Numbered from the stretch's first letter, positions 7,601 through 17,863 are shown. The stretch is 64,000 bases of DNA from SB11 sp037968475 (GCA_037968475.1 JBBKVO010000019.1:26710-90709); one strand, 5' to 3'. Notes: generated from the letters alone by a model not told the origin. Translations and numbers: made by a program.

Positions 7601-8599
7601 ATGACCAAGACTATATTTACTTTGTTTGTTGTATGCTCAATTCTTTCTAATAGCGATGCACTCGCACAGTGTTGTTCAGCAGGAAGCGGAAGTCCGATAG
7701 CAGGAGGTACTTCGCAGGGGGTATTGACGAAAGGGCAAGCGGAAATAAACTTAAATTACCAAAACCTGTTTACCAGAAAATTTCTAACAGGGGATAAAAG
7801 AGCGAATAACTTTCTTAATGAGTTTAGCAGTGATTATTCTTATCTGAGATTTTCTTATGGATTAAGTAAAGAACTTACTATTTCGATAGAGTCAGGGTAT
7901 TATTTAAATAAAAATCAGGTTGGATTGGATAACAAATCTATTCGATCGTCAGGTATAGGCGACTTAATTATTTTCCCGCGTTATTTGGTCTATAACAAGA
8001 CAAAAAAGGCCGTTACTACTGAAGTTACCGTAGGGGTGGGATATAAAATTCCTTTAGGTTCACACACAGTTGAGGTAACAGAAGTAGAGCCATTTTCAGG
8101 AGAAAAGTTTTATTACCGTGCCCCTCCTGCCGTGCAACTCACCACAGGTTCTCAGGATGTTATTTTGTATTCATTTTTTTACAGGAGTTACCCGATAAAA
8201 AAACTAAAAATGTTTGCAAATGCACTTTATATACACAAAGGATGGAATCCAGTGGGAGAAAAATTTGGCGATTATGCAAGTATGAGTTTTTTTATTAGCA
8301 AGGTGTTACGGAAGACGCTGGGGGCAACTCTACAATTAAAGGGGGAGTGGATAGATAAAATGAAGTATAATGAGGACATTTATCTTGCAGGAAAATTTAA
8401 CTATGATTTGGAAGCTACGGGAACCAAAAACGTAATGATAGTTCCCCAATTGAGTTACTCACCAAAAACTAATCTTACATTTTATATTCTTAAAGAATTC
8501 CCATTATATCAGTACGTAAATAAAACCCAAGTTGCTATGCAACATCTTATTACCGCAGGATTAGCTTACCGTTTCACTTTGAAAGAGTGTGAGGAATAG
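7601..8599 (+). CDS. Outer-membrane beta-barrel protein, probable partner of the secreted thioredoxin-like protein
   Basis: 332 residues: a signal peptide (about 1-22), then a mature N-terminus QCCSAGSGSPIAGG, and alternating amphipathic strands ending in a typical outer-membrane C-terminus (LAYRFTL). The CC pair at the mature N-terminus is striking next to a CxxC thioredoxin-like neighbour and could be its redox substrate or a metal site. There are no TonB box or plug motifs. The fold resembles barrels annotated only as transporter or DUF. It is translated 7 bases after the upstream gene, so the two are one operon. Confidence 0.75.
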   Translation: MTKTIFTLFVVCSILSNSDALAQCCSAGSGSPIAGGTSQGVLTKGQAEINLNYQNLFTRKFLTGDKRANNFLNEFSSDYSYLRFSYGLSKELTISIESGYYLNKNQVGLDNKSIRSSGIGDLIIFPRYLVYNKTKKAVTTEVTVGVGYKIPLGSHTVEVTEVEPFSGEKFYYRAPPAVQLTTGSQDVILYSFFYRSYPIKKLKMFANALYIHKGWNPVGEKFGDYASMSFFISKVLRKTLGATLQLKGEWIDKMKYNEDIYLAGKFNYDLEATGTKNVMIVPQLSYSPKTNLTFYILKEFPLYQYVNKTQVAMQHLITAGLAYRFTLKECEE

Positions 8600-8636
8600 A
8601 ATTACTTGCTTGAAAACTTTTTTAGGATGTGGCTAG

Positions 8637-8695
8637 CTGTCTTGTCCTGAAATAGGTTGACACGAGGTCTGTATACGGTTTTCAGGACAAGACAG
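8637..8695. repeat. 59-bp element with perfect 16-bp inverted ends, right copy of the IS-end-like repeat
   Basis: The arms CTGTCTTGTCCTGAAA (8637-8652) and its complement (ending at 8695) enclose a 27-base core that contains GGTTGACACGAGGTCTG. The reverse complement of most of it recurs at 6501-6545. It could serve as a hairpin terminator for the upstream operon, but no T-run follows. It resembles a solo transposon end or a very small MITE. Confidence 0.65.
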
Positions 8696-9125
8696 TTCTT
8701 GCCTCCGCTCTACTATTTGCTGAATATTGCTAAGTCAAATTGCCTGAACTATAAACTTGTTGCACCCAAGTTCTTTAAAATTCTAGTAAAAAATTGATAA
8801 TAAGCACTTAAAGCATATAACAAATAGTGTCAGGATACGGGAGTGCGACTGCTGTCTCCCTCAGCGGAGTCGAAGGGTGTGCGGTAGGCGTCAGCAGAAA
8901 CTTCACTAGTCTCTTCTAATAACTCACCAAAGTAGTAATTTCATTAGTATAGGCTTCAAGTTTCTCACGTCTGACCAAAAAACCGAGCTCAACCAGAAAA
9001 CTCGCACCCACTTTTACACTAAACTTATGCACCTTTGTAGTGATAATGAACTAAAATTAATATTGGTTTGTTAATATTGAATACTGATTTTATTGTTTAA
9101 CACTTTAAAAAGAAAGACAAATATA
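8696..9125. other. Intergenic region before the superoxide dismutase gene
   Basis: No gene is seen. Around 8836-8900 there is a piece of the dispersed family containing GTCGAAGGGTGTGCGGT, also found at 32690-32715. A weak -7-like CACCTTTG occurs near 9032-9039, about 86 bases before the sod start. Confidence 0.4.
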
Positions 9126-9722
9126 ATGGCATTTGAACTACCTAAATTAGATTATGCGTACGACGCATTAGAGCCGCACATTGATGCGCGCACCATGGAA
9201 ATACACCATAGCAAACACCACAATGGTTATGTAACCAACCTTAACAAGGCAATAGAAGGTACCGACGCTGCAACTATGAGCATTGAAGATATTTGCAAAA
9301 ACATAAGTAAATATTCTGTTGCTGTGCGCAACAACGGTGGCGGACACTACAACCACAGCTTGTTTTGGAAAGTAATGGCACCCAACAAAGGCGGCCAACC
9401 TTCGGGCGCATTGGCCGATGCTATAAATGCAGTTTTTGGCAGCTTTGATGCCTTTAAAGAGCAATTTGCAGCAGCTGCTGCTACCCGTTTTGGTAGCGGA
9501 TGGGCTTGGCTAATAAAAAATGCCGAAGGCAAACTACAAGTAACCAGCACCCCAAACCAAGACAATCCTTTGATGGATGTTGCCGAAGTAAAAGGTACAC
9601 CTATTTTGGGTGTTGATGTATGGGAACACGCTTACTACCTAAACTACCAAAACCGTCGCCCTGATTATGTAGCGGCATTTTGGAATGTAGTAAATTGGGA
9701 TGAAGTAGCAGCCCGTTTTTAA
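9126..9722 (+). CDS. sodA: Superoxide dismutase, Mn-type (Fe/Mn family)
   Basis: 198 residues from MAFELPKLDYAYD, the family's usual beginning; an upstream in-frame start would add 11 unusual residues. It converts superoxide to O2 and H2O2 in the cytoplasm. The metal ligands are in place: H27 (EIHHSKHH), H77 (HYNHSLFW), D164 and H168 (DVWEHAY). The metal-specificity positions look Mn-like: Gly rather than Gln in the NNGGGHYNHSLFW segment, and Gln in STPNQDNPL (about 145). There is no signal peptide. A strong terminator follows at 9751-9779, so it is probably monocistronic. Confidence 0.95.
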   Translation: MAFELPKLDYAYDALEPHIDARTMEIHHSKHHNGYVTNLNKAIEGTDAATMSIEDICKNISKYSVAVRNNGGGHYNHSLFWKVMAPNKGGQPSGALADAINAVFGSFDAFKEQFAAAAATRFGSGWAWLIKNAEGKLQVTSTPNQDNPLMDVAEVKGTPILGVDVWEHAYYLNYQNRRPDYVAAFWNVVNWDEVAARF

Positions 9723-9750
9723 TCACAAAGCTGAAATCAAAACATACCAA

Positions 9751-9779
9751 GGGGGGCAGTTTACTGCCTCCCTTTTTTT
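9751..9779 (+). terminator. Rho-independent terminator after sodA
   Basis: Stem GGGGGGCAG / CTGCCTCCC (one G-U pair) with a TTTA loop, followed by seven T. Confidence 0.9.
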
Positions 9780-9963
9780 GTGTTGTACAACGTTTAGTAA
9801 AAACAACAACACTTTTAGCTTTAGACTTCTAACAGAAAAAAGACATTGTGTTGAACCTTTGTTAAGTTTGTGTGAACTATGCTATAAAGCAAGGCAATGT
9901 TGCAACCTTACCAAAAGTAAACCCGTTTATAAAACAACCGCCTGCCAAATTGGTACTTTGTGT

Positions 9964-12900
9964 ATGAAACTTAAAACCACTGTCCTACTTACTCTTCTAC
10001 TACTTTTTACCACTGCACAATTAAAAGCACAAGCCCCAACCACTGAGGGTAGCGAGTATACATACCTGTACAAGCTAAATAAAGAACAAGTGCGGTGGAT
10101 GATAGATAGCCCGTGGGTGAGCCTAAACAACTGGGTTTTTACCAATGTGGTTGATAGTGTGCGGCACACAAAAAGAGAAACACTTAATTTTAAAAATCAC
10201 CCCAAAGGCTATTATATAAGCTACAATACCCATCACCTAGCCATTACCACCAACCTGCATATTGAACAGCAGTTTTTCCCTACTGTACAAGAAACCAACG
10301 GGCAATGGTGGTTTATAATGCGCGATACCCTGCAAAACATTATAAAAAACGGCACACTAACTTTAATAAAAAACAAGCAAACAAAAGACGATACCGTTTT
10401 CACCTACGATTCATCGTGTATGTGCTACCCCGTGCCCAAACAAGTGCACCACCAATGGTTTTCATTTGAAGCCGACGGTCAGTTTTACTATATGCACATG
10501 GCAAGCCCATACCAAAAAGCCAAACGCAAATGGTGGAAATTTTGGAAACGTGCCCGCAAAAGCAAAAATGGCGGAGGTAGTGGGTACAGCTATGGCAAAC
10601 CCCGCATAGGCAGGCGCATACTAAATACTATTGTGCATCCCTTTAGGCATAAATGGACGCCCATGAGTGCCGACCCCGGCTATATAGTTACCAACCAACC
10701 CAAATACAAACACGGCGACACCCTAAAAATGAAAGCATTTTTGGTGAACCGAAAAGGCAAACCCTTTAAAAAGAATATGGAACTGTTGATGGTAACGCTT
10801 GGAAAAAACGGTTACGGGCAAGACACTGTATTGCGCACTACCCTAAAACCATGGCCGGCAGGCGCATACACCTACGAAATGGCCATACCCGATAGTTTTA
10901 TTATAGATAGAAATTATACCCTGCTAATAAACCGAAAAAGGCGCACCTACGAGCAAATAACCTTTAAGGTAGAGCAATATGAGCTGAATAAAATCACCTA
11001 TACGTGGGAAGATAAAAAACAAGAATATTACCGAGGCAACAGCATCTTTTTTTATGCCAAAGCTATTGATGCCAATAACCTTCCCGTGCCCGATGCTACC
11101 GTGCACTTAAAGCTTCATATACAAAACATAAACACCATATACGACACCCTGATAAAGCTGCACGATACTGTTTTTAGAAGCTATTTTGATACTACCCTGC
11201 AATGCAGCCCTGATGGACTGACCCCAATAGAATTGCCCGGCCATCTTATACCCAATGCTGATATTACTGTTACGGGCGAAATGTTTTTTACCAATGCCGA
11301 TAACAAACCCGGCTACCAAAGCCATTATTTTAACATACTTGCCAATACCCAACGCTACTACCTGATGCAAGACAGTAACGGGCTACGGAGTGGTTATTTG
11401 GTACAGGGCAAAGACCAACGCGGCAAAACAGCTACTTGGCGGGTAAACTACCACGAGGGGTATTATAAAGATAAAAAAATAACCCTACCCTACTACCACA
11501 ATTGGGAGGCAGGTGCACGCAGCTACGCCTTGCTAGATAGCGCAGGAACACGAACCTTGGCAAACTACCAAATGCCTGCTAATCCGCCAAAAGCACCCTC
11601 TTTTACTATTGACAAACAATACGATTCGGTATACATATCTCTTGATAATCCTTTGGGACTGGAAGTAGCTTGGCGCGTATATAATAATGATGACGAATTG
11701 CTAACCAAAGGTGCAGGCACAACACTATCGTACAGTAAAAAACTAAAAGGCACAAAACCTGTGCGTGTGCGGTATAGCTACAGTTGGGCAGGCAATTTTT
11801 ACACCTTTGAAACAGTTAGCTGGCGAAAAGAAAAACAACTAACCGTAAAAATAGAGCACCCCGAATTGGTTTTTCCGGGGCAAACCATACCCGTTGATAT
11901 TACTGTTACCAACTACAAAAACAAGCCCGCCAAAAATGTTAACCTAACTGCATACAGCGTAAATACCGAGTTTGATAATATACCCGTACCCAATATGCCT
12001 TATTATGGCAAAAGTTATGGCAGCAAACTGCAAAAACGTATGCTCAACTATCCTTCAAGCTGGGTTAACGGCAGGCAAAACAGCTTTATAATAAAAGGTG
12101 AGTTATTTTACAAACTGCAACTGTACAAGCACCCCTATTACCGCTTGCTATACAACAGCAATGCCATTGGGATAGAGTACGATAGCCTTGCCGACAATAA
12201 AACGCAATTAACAGTTAACGTGCATAGTAATATGCACAGCGCAAGCGATTACTACGCCCTATGGATTGATGACGAGCTGGTATACCTTCATTTTAGCCAA
12301 TCTATACCCAATGCTTTTAGAGTAAGCGCAGGCAAACACAGTATAAAAGTTCGCGCCTATGAATATATGTACGAGTTGAATGACATAGAATGCGTAGCAG
12401 GTATGCGCACACTTGTTGGTATAAATGGCGATAGCGCATACAACAACACCTATATAAAACGTACCTTATTGGATAAAACAGGTTTAACCAAAGAAGAGAA
12501 ACAAGCCTACAACCCTAATAACCAGAAAACGCTGTTTATTGGCAGTCAGAATAGCAACTATTATCACAAATTACAAAACACCTATTTGCGCCAAGGAGAC
12601 AAAACCTATAAACTAAGTAATTTTCCATCATCAAACCATTATGTGCAGCACCATTCCTACATGCCAGTTGGCCCATTTACCGAAGGCGAGGTAGAATTTA
12701 TTATTCCAAACGATACCGCATTTAGCTTTTACTTCAACCCAAGGTTTATGTATTTGTATAATGGCAAATCACTAAATCCACACAAAGAGAGCTATTCAGA
12801 AATTATCATATCAAACCTATCATCGCAGCACCGCTTTGCCGATACTGCTACTGAAATACCAGCACCTATTGTTAAAAAAGAAGAACCCAAAACCAACACC

Positions 12901-15900
12901 ATTATACACTACCAATCTAAAAATCCGTTAACCCACCCCGCTATTCGCGATTACTATCCGTATGAATATGCTCCCGCACAAATAAACAAATACCCCTTCA
13001 CTACCTTTATAAACAAACATGGAGCACCCGCCCGTATGTGGTTTTTCAACCAAGATAGTTTGCAATACTCATTAATAAAAAACAGCATGGGTAGTGGTGC
13101 ACAAAACAACCTTATACCCGGCAACTATACCATAGTGATGTTTACCGATACCAATAGCTACAAAATACTATACAATGTAGCTATTGATAGTGCCTACCGT
13201 TACTTCTATCGCCCTACGCTCGATTATTATCAAGCATTCGATTCAACAGTGTTATTACCCTATATAGCACAAGTAAAATACCTAAACCGAGGCCCTATAC
13301 CACCATTTTACAACACGCCTGTAAAAGTTGATGTGCGCTTGGATACAGAACCCTCAAAACAAAGCGAAAGATTAATAGGAGAATTTACCGTAAACGGCCG
13401 CCATATAAACAATGCACTAATAGTAGTAGAAGACGGCAAAGGCAATTATATAAACGGGGGGCTTAGTAACTCGTTCGGTTTTTACCAAATACCGCTTAAT
13501 GTGGGCACTTATACCCTAAAAATATACACCCCACAGTGGGATATGTTTTATGTAGAAAAGGTTTGGATAACAAGTAGAAAAAACACCATTGCCAATATAA
13601 ACGTAAGCAACTATACCAACCAAATAGCCAATACCGACTACAACTATTTACCCGAGCAGCAACGCAGCCCACAGCCCACCAGCACAGGGCGACAACCCAG
13701 CTACAACAACAGCGTAAAAGGCAATTGCATCAACAATTGCGGGGAGCTGCGCGGCTTAGTAAAAGATGCAGAAACTGGTGAAGAACTTATTGGCGCAACA
13801 CTACAAATAGAAAACACCAATATTGCCATATATACCAATGCTGAGGGTAGCTACAAATTTACCCAACTTGGCGCAGGCAAATACAACCTAGTAATTAAAT
13901 ACATAGGCTACCAAACCCAAAAAATAAACGATGTAGTAATAAATGGCGGGCAAATAAGTACCCTTAATATCAATTTGCGTGAGAATGTAACAGAAGTTGC
14001 CGAAGTAGTTATTTCTGGCAAAGAAAACTACAACATGTATTCTGAAAGAATGAATACCACCTCATATGCACCAGCAACACAATACGACCATATCGAGTCT
14101 AAAATGTCAGCCTCATTAATAGAATCAATTTCATTTAGAGGCGCAAGAACAAGTGGGACAGCCTATTATGTGGACGACATAACAGTTGGTGATGAACAAT
14201 TGGACGATATAGCACTGGTAGAACGCCAACAAGAAAACCAACGTCTGCTACAAATGCTAGGCGATAGTGCTGCCATGCGCAACCGCAAAGAATTTAGAGA
14301 TTATGGTTTTTGGGTACCCAACCTCACCACCAACCGCAAAGGCAAAGCAGGCTTTAGCGTTCGCCTGCCCGATAACCAAACCCAGTGGGCAACCTTTGTC
14401 CCCGCTATGGATGGGCACAAACAAACAGGCTTAGGCACATCATACATAAAAGCCTACAAACCCATTACCGCTAACCTTTCGCTACCCCGTTTTATGGTAG
14501 CGGGCGATAGGCTGCAAATAACAGGCAAAACCGTAAACTACACCGCCGATAATGTAGTACTAAACGCCCTTTTGCGGGTAAACGACAGCACGCTATACAA
14601 CAGCCCTATGGGCGTGCGCTATTTTGAGTTGATAAGCCAGTTTTTACAACTATCAAAAGCGGGAACGTATAGCCTGCAATACAGCGTGAAAATGGAAAAC
14701 GGCTACACCGATGGTGATATTCGCCCACTAAAAGTGTTAGAAAACGGACTTTTGATAAACGAAGGCGAAACCCGTACGCTTGAAGGTAATATAAACCTTA
14801 CCCTAGCACCACAGCAAGGACGAGTAAACAGACATGTATTGCTAAGCAACCGCAAAGCCGAGCTTCTATTGGCCGAAATAAACCAACTAAAAAGCTACCA
14901 GTACGGCTGTGTAGAGCAAACAGCATCAAAACTAAAAGCCTTATTGCTAGAAAAACAATTTCAAACCGCACTAAGTGTTGAGTTTAGTGGCGAAAAACAG
15001 ATAAAAAACTGTATAAACCGACTAGAGAAATTTCAGAACAAAAACGGCTCGTGGGGATGGTGGGATAAAAGCCCTACCGATAATTTTATGACCATATATG
15101 CCGCCGATGCACTTACCCGTGCCCAAAAAGCAGGCTACAGCACCAATGCTGGATTATCAGCCGCAAACTACTTGTATAGCAACTACAACCAACTAAACAT
15201 ACCCCAAAAACTAGATGCAGTTGCGCTTCTTACCAGTATTAAGTATGGCGGCGATATCGCCCAAAAACAAATAATGTTGGATAAGTTAAACCTTACCCTG
15301 CAAGAAAGGCTAATGACTTTGCGCAATCACCAATTAATGGGGCAAAAAGTAAATACTGATACTGTATTAAAATCCGTTCGTAATATATCGGCTACACAAG
15401 CCGCTTGGGGCGAAAAATTGTTTAGCATATACGTAAACGAGTTGCAAACATCAGCCATAGCTTACGAAATATTAAAAAACGAAGGCGGACACGAAGCACT
15501 GCTAAAGAAAGTGCGCAACTACTTCCTTTCACAGTCGCCAACACTGCGCAATACCATACAATCGGCCACCCTGCTGCAAACCTTTTTACAAGACATAGTG
15601 GATGAAGATGCCAAACGCGACGAGTTGGTACCCATACTTACCCTTAATGGCAAAGTGGATAAAAGACCATCGATAAAACTAGAATTGGCCGATGATGAAA
15701 CCCTAACCATTGACAAACAAGGCAGCGAGTTATTTTACCTATACGCTTGGAAAAAATTTGTAGCCAACCCCGTAGCAGCAGCAAACACCTTTAAAATAAA
15801 CACCCGCTTGCTGCAAAACCAACACATAAGCGATACCGTTGAAGCAGGCAAACCCGTTACCCTGCAAATAGATATTTCGCTACCCAAAGACCGCGAGTAT

Positions 15901-16164
15901 GTGATGCTTGAAGTGCCTATACCCGCAGGTTTTAGCTACCGTAGCAAACTACAAAGCAGCCGTTTCAACGAGATTTATCGCGAGTATTTTGAAGATAAAG
16001 TATCGATGTTTTTTGGCAACTTACCCAGCGGGCATTACACATTTACAATCGAGCTTTTACCACAATTTAAGGGAGAAGCTACTTTATTACCCGCCCGTGC
16101 CGAAGAAATGTATTTCCCTATGAATAGCGGAAACAATACCAAACGCACTATTGTAATTAAATAG
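9964..16164 (+). CDS. Giant alpha-2-macroglobulin-family protein with an embedded carboxypeptidase-regulatory and TonB-plug-like module
   Basis: 2066 residues from MKLKTTVLLTLLLLF. This start gives a clean signal peptide ending AQLKAQ; the open frame extends about 60 codons upstream, but they look non-coding. Parts in order: MG2-like domains from about 236; a carboxypeptidase-regulatory-like domain about 1260-1345 (GLVKDAETGEELIGATL); a segment about 1378-1415 with SISFRGARTSGTAYYVDDI, like a TonB-receptor plug; an A2M domain from about 1447 (FWVPNLTTNRKGKAGFSV); the thioester CVEQ at 1649; a helical TED-like domain (NGSWGWW); and a C-terminal receptor-like domain. Bacterial A2Ms trap proteases in the periplasm. 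The CVEQ variant keeps the Cys, Glu and Gln. No penicillin-binding protein gene lies next door. TACTTTG lies 3 bases before the ATG, suggesting a very short leader. Confidence 0.9.
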   Translation: MKLKTTVLLTLLLLFTTAQLKAQAPTTEGSEYTYLYKLNKEQVRWMIDSPWVSLNNWVFTNVVDSVRHTKRETLNFKNHPKGYYISYNTHHLAITTNLHIEQQFFPTVQETNGQWWFIMRDTLQNIIKNGTLTLIKNKQTKDDTVFTYDSSCMCYPVPKQVHHQWFSFEADGQFYYMHMASPYQKAKRKWWKFWKRARKSKNGGGSGYSYGKPRIGRRILNTIVHPFRHKWTPMSADPGYIVTNQPKYKHGDTLKMKAFLVNRKGKPFKKNMELLMVTLGKNGYGQDTVLRTTLKPWPAGAYTYEMAIPDSFIIDRNYTLLINRKRRTYEQITFKVEQYELNKITYTWEDKKQEYYRGNSIFFYAKAIDANNLPVPDATVHLKLHIQNINTIYDTLIKLHDTVFRSYFDTTLQCSPDGLTPIELPGHLIPNADITVTGEMFFTNADNKPGYQSHYFNILANTQRYYLMQDSNGLRSGYLVQGKDQRGKTATWRVNYHEGYYKDKKITLPYYHNWEAGARSYALLDSAGTRTLANYQMPANPPKAPSFTIDKQYDSVYISLDNPLGLEVAWRVYNNDDELLTKGAGTTLSYSKKLKGTKPVRVRYSYSWAGNFYTFETVSWRKEKQLTVKIEHPELVFPGQTIPVDITVTNYKNKPAKNVNLTAYSVNTEFDNIPVPNMPYYGKSYGSKLQKRMLNYPSSWVNGRQNSFIIKGELFYKLQLYKHPYYRLLYNSNAIGIEYDSLADNKTQLTVNVHSNMHSASDYYALWIDDELVYLHFSQSIPNAFRVSAGKHSIKVRAYEYMYELNDIECVAGMRTLVGINGDSAYNNTYIKRTLLDKTGLTKEEKQAYNPNNQKTLFIGSQNSNYYHKLQNTYLRQGDKTYKLSNFPSSNHYVQHHSYMPVGPFTEGEVEFIIPNDTAFSFYFNPRFMYLYNGKSLNPHKESYSEIIISNLSSQHRFADTATEIPAPIVKKEEPKTNTIIHYQSKNPLTHPAIRDYYPYEYAPAQINKYPFTTFINKHGAPARMWFFNQDSLQYSLIKNSMGSGAQNNLIPGNYTIVMFTDTNSYKILYNVAIDSAYRYFYRPTLDYYQAFDSTVLLPYIAQVKYLNRGPIPPFYNTPVKVDVRLDTEPSKQSERLIGEFTVNGRHINNALIVVEDGKGNYINGGLSNSFGFYQIPLNVGTYTLKIYTPQWDMFYVEKVWITSRKNTIANINVSNYTNQIANTDYNYLPEQQRSPQPTSTGRQPSYNNSVKGNCINNCGELRGLVKDAETGEELIGATLQIENTNIAIYTNAEGSYKFTQLGAGKYNLVIKYIGYQTQKINDVVINGGQISTLNINLRENVTEVAEVVISGKENYNMYSERMNTTSYAPATQYDHIESKMSASLIESISFRGARTSGTAYYVDDITVGDEQLDDIALVERQQENQRLLQMLGDSAAMRNRKEFRDYGFWVPNLTTNRKGKAGFSVRLPDNQTQWATFVPAMDGHKQTGLGTSYIKAYKPITANLSLPRFMVAGDRLQITGKTVNYTADNVVLNALLRVNDSTLYNSPMGVRYFELISQFLQLSKAGTYSLQYSVKMENGYTDGDIRPLKVLENGLLINEGETRTLEGNINLTLAPQQGRVNRHVLLSNRKAELLLAEINQLKSYQYGCVEQTASKLKALLLEKQFQTALSVEFSGEKQIKNCINRLEKFQNKNGSWGWWDKSPTDNFMTIYAADALTRAQKAGYSTNAGLSAANYLYSNYNQLNIPQKLDAVALLTSIKYGGDIAQKQIMLDKLNLTLQERLMTLRNHQLMGQKVNTDTVLKSVRNISATQAAWGEKLFSIYVNELQTSAIAYEILKNEGGHEALLKKVRNYFLSQSPTLRNTIQSATLLQTFLQDIVDEDAKRDELVPILTLNGKVDKRPSIKLELADDETLTIDKQGSELFYLYAWKKFVANPVAAANTFKINTRLLQNQHISDTVEAGKPVTLQIDISLPKDREYVMLEVPIPAGFSYRSKLQSSRFNEIYREYFEDKVSMFFGNLPSGHYTFTIELLPQFKGEATLLPARAEEMYFPMNSGNNTKRTIVIK

Positions 16165-16449
16165 TTGATACCTATAAAAGCTGGCTCGAGCGTCCGCTCG
16201 TGCCAAAAATAGTAGAGCGTCCGCTCGAAAGTGTGTTTCGGATGTTATTAAAAAGCGTCTAGGCTTTCCATCAGCCGCACTGGTTCGAGTAACCTCACCA
16301 TGACAACGCGCTTGTCATCCTAAACTTGTTTCAGGATCTCGTTGCCCAATAACCCTTCATACAGAACGAGATGCCGAAACAAGTTCGGCATGACTGCCCC
16401 AATTCCGTTATTGCTTGGTCTTACGAAGTAATCTGTTAGAAACTAAACA
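16165..16449. repeat. Intergenic repeats between the macroglobulin and tryptophanase genes
   Basis: GAGCGTCCGCTCG, a small palindrome, occurs twice (16188-16200 and 16215-16227). From 16314 to 16394 lies one copy of the 80-90 bp palindromic family: ACTTGTTTCAGGATCTC, a spacer with GTTGCCCAAT, then GAGATGCCGAAACAAGTT. No gene is seen. Confidence 0.7.
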
Positions 16450-17835
16450 CTACACCTCTTCAAATTGGGCGGTAAAGTGGCGAAGGAAAGGAGGTTCATA
16501 AGTAATTTTAAGTCCTTTGGCTTGGTCGCGGTCTTCGATTATATCATCAAAAACATCAACAACATAGTCAATATGGCTTTGGGTATACACACGGCGGGGA
16601 ATAGCAAGGCGCACTAACTCTTGTCTGGCAGGCACAAATACGCCCTCATCGTTATAGCTGCCAAACATTACGCTACCTACTTCAACACAGCGTATTCCGC
16701 CTTTTTTGTATAGTTCACACACCAATGCTTGCCCCGGAAATTGATGCTGTGGTATATGCGGATACAATTTTTGTGCATCAATATAAATAGCGTGCCCACC
16801 ACTAGGGCGCACTACAGGTATACCTTTAGCGTGTAAATGATCACCCAGATAAGCGGTGCTTTTTATACGATAATTCAAATAATCAGCATCAAACACCTCT
16901 TGCAAGCCTATGGCTATGGCTTCCATATCGCGCCCAGTAAGACCGCCATAAGTAGCAAACCCTTCTGATATTATCAACAGGTTAGTACACTCTTGCGCTA
17001 GTTTTTCATCACGCAGTGCCAGTATACCGCCCATGTTTACAAGGGCATCTTTTTTGGCACTCATTATAAAGGCATCGGCAAGGTTTAGAAGCTCTTGCGC
17101 TATTTGGTAGTAAGTATGTTTTTCAAAATCTACTTCACGATGTTTAATAAAGTATGCGTTTTCGGCAATGCGGCAACCGTCTATCACCAACATTATTTTG
17201 TGTTGATGGCATATTTCGGTAACCTCTTTCATGTTTTGCATACTCACGGGTTGTCCGCCCGCACTGTTGTTGGTCAACGTCATTATAATAGCGCTAATAT
17301 TTTGCGCACCGTGTTGGGCTATGGTAGTCTTTAGGGCTTCAATATCAATATCTCCCTTAAAATCAGCTTCTACAAAAGGTTGTGCAGCTTCAGGATTGGG
17401 TAAATCAATAGCCTTTGCCCCGCTAAATTCTATGTTAGCGCGAGTAGTATCAAAGTGGGTATTGCTAATAAACACTTTGCCTTTACCGCCTATTTTACCA
17501 TACAAAATACGCTCGGCAGCCCTACCTTGGTGGGTAGGTAATATGTGCGGCATACCTGTAAGGCTTTTCACTACACTTTCAAAATGCTCCCAGCTTTTAG
17601 CACCTGCATACGATTCATCCCCAACCATCATGCCTGCCCACTGCCTATCACTCATAGCTGATGTACCGCTATCGGTAAGCAAATCAATAAACACATCGTG
17701 AGATTTTAACAAAAAGGGATTGAAGCCTGCTTTTTTTAATGCTTCAATTCTATATCCTTCGGTAGTAATGGTAAGAGGTTCTACCATTTTTATACGAAAT
17801 GGTTCGGCAAGTGTGCGTTCTTTCTTCACAGTCAT
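16450..17835 (-). CDS. tnaA: Tryptophanase (tryptophan indole-lyase)
   Basis: 461 residues from MTVKKERTLAEPF; an upstream ATG adds 12 residues but would lie before the predicted transcription start. It is a PLP enzyme that splits tryptophan into indole, pyruvate and ammonia. The cofactor lysine is in MSAKKDALVNMGG (K262), and D219-x-x-R222 in IDGCR holds the PLP ring and carboxylate. Tyrosine phenol-lyase is the close alternative, but its diagnostic Arg in VERGS is Val here (VEVGS), and the C-terminal LRHFTA has the tryptophanase His instead of Phe, so tryptophanase is favoured. The usual leader peptide and permease genes are absent. It appears monocistronic, with its own -7 box. Confidence 0.88.
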   Translation of the reverse strand: MTVKKERTLAEPFRIKMVEPLTITTEGYRIEALKKAGFNPFLLKSHDVFIDLLTDSGTSAMSDRQWAGMMVGDESYAGAKSWEHFESVVKSLTGMPHILPTHQGRAAERILYGKIGGKGKVFISNTHFDTTRANIEFSGAKAIDLPNPEAAQPFVEADFKGDIDIEALKTTIAQHGAQNISAIIMTLTNNSAGGQPVSMQNMKEVTEICHQHKIMLVIDGCRIAENAYFIKHREVDFEKHTYYQIAQELLNLADAFIMSAKKDALVNMGGILALRDEKLAQECTNLLIISEGFATYGGLTGRDMEAIAIGLQEVFDADYLNYRIKSTAYLGDHLHAKGIPVVRPSGGHAIYIDAQKLYPHIPQHQFPGQALVCELYKKGGIRCVEVGSVMFGSYNDEGVFVPARQELVRLAIPRRVYTQSHIDYVVDVFDDIIEDRDQAKGLKITYEPPFLRHFTAQFEEV

Positions 17836-17855
17836 AGTATGGTGTTTTGTTGGAG

Positions 17856-17863
17856 CAAAACTA
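17856..17863 (-). promoter_or_regulatory. -7 promoter element of tnaA
   Basis: TAGTTTTG on the minus strand, 20 bases before the ATG at 17835. No good -33 TTTG at the usual distance. Confidence 0.45.

Noticed and set aside
14881..15716. Antisense open frames inside the macroglobulin gene
   Set aside because: Shadow frames of a long coding sequence with matching codon periodicity on the plus strand.
16450..17835. Tyrosine phenol-lyase
   Set aside because: The VERGS arginine is Val and the C-terminal LRHFTA carries the tryptophanase His.
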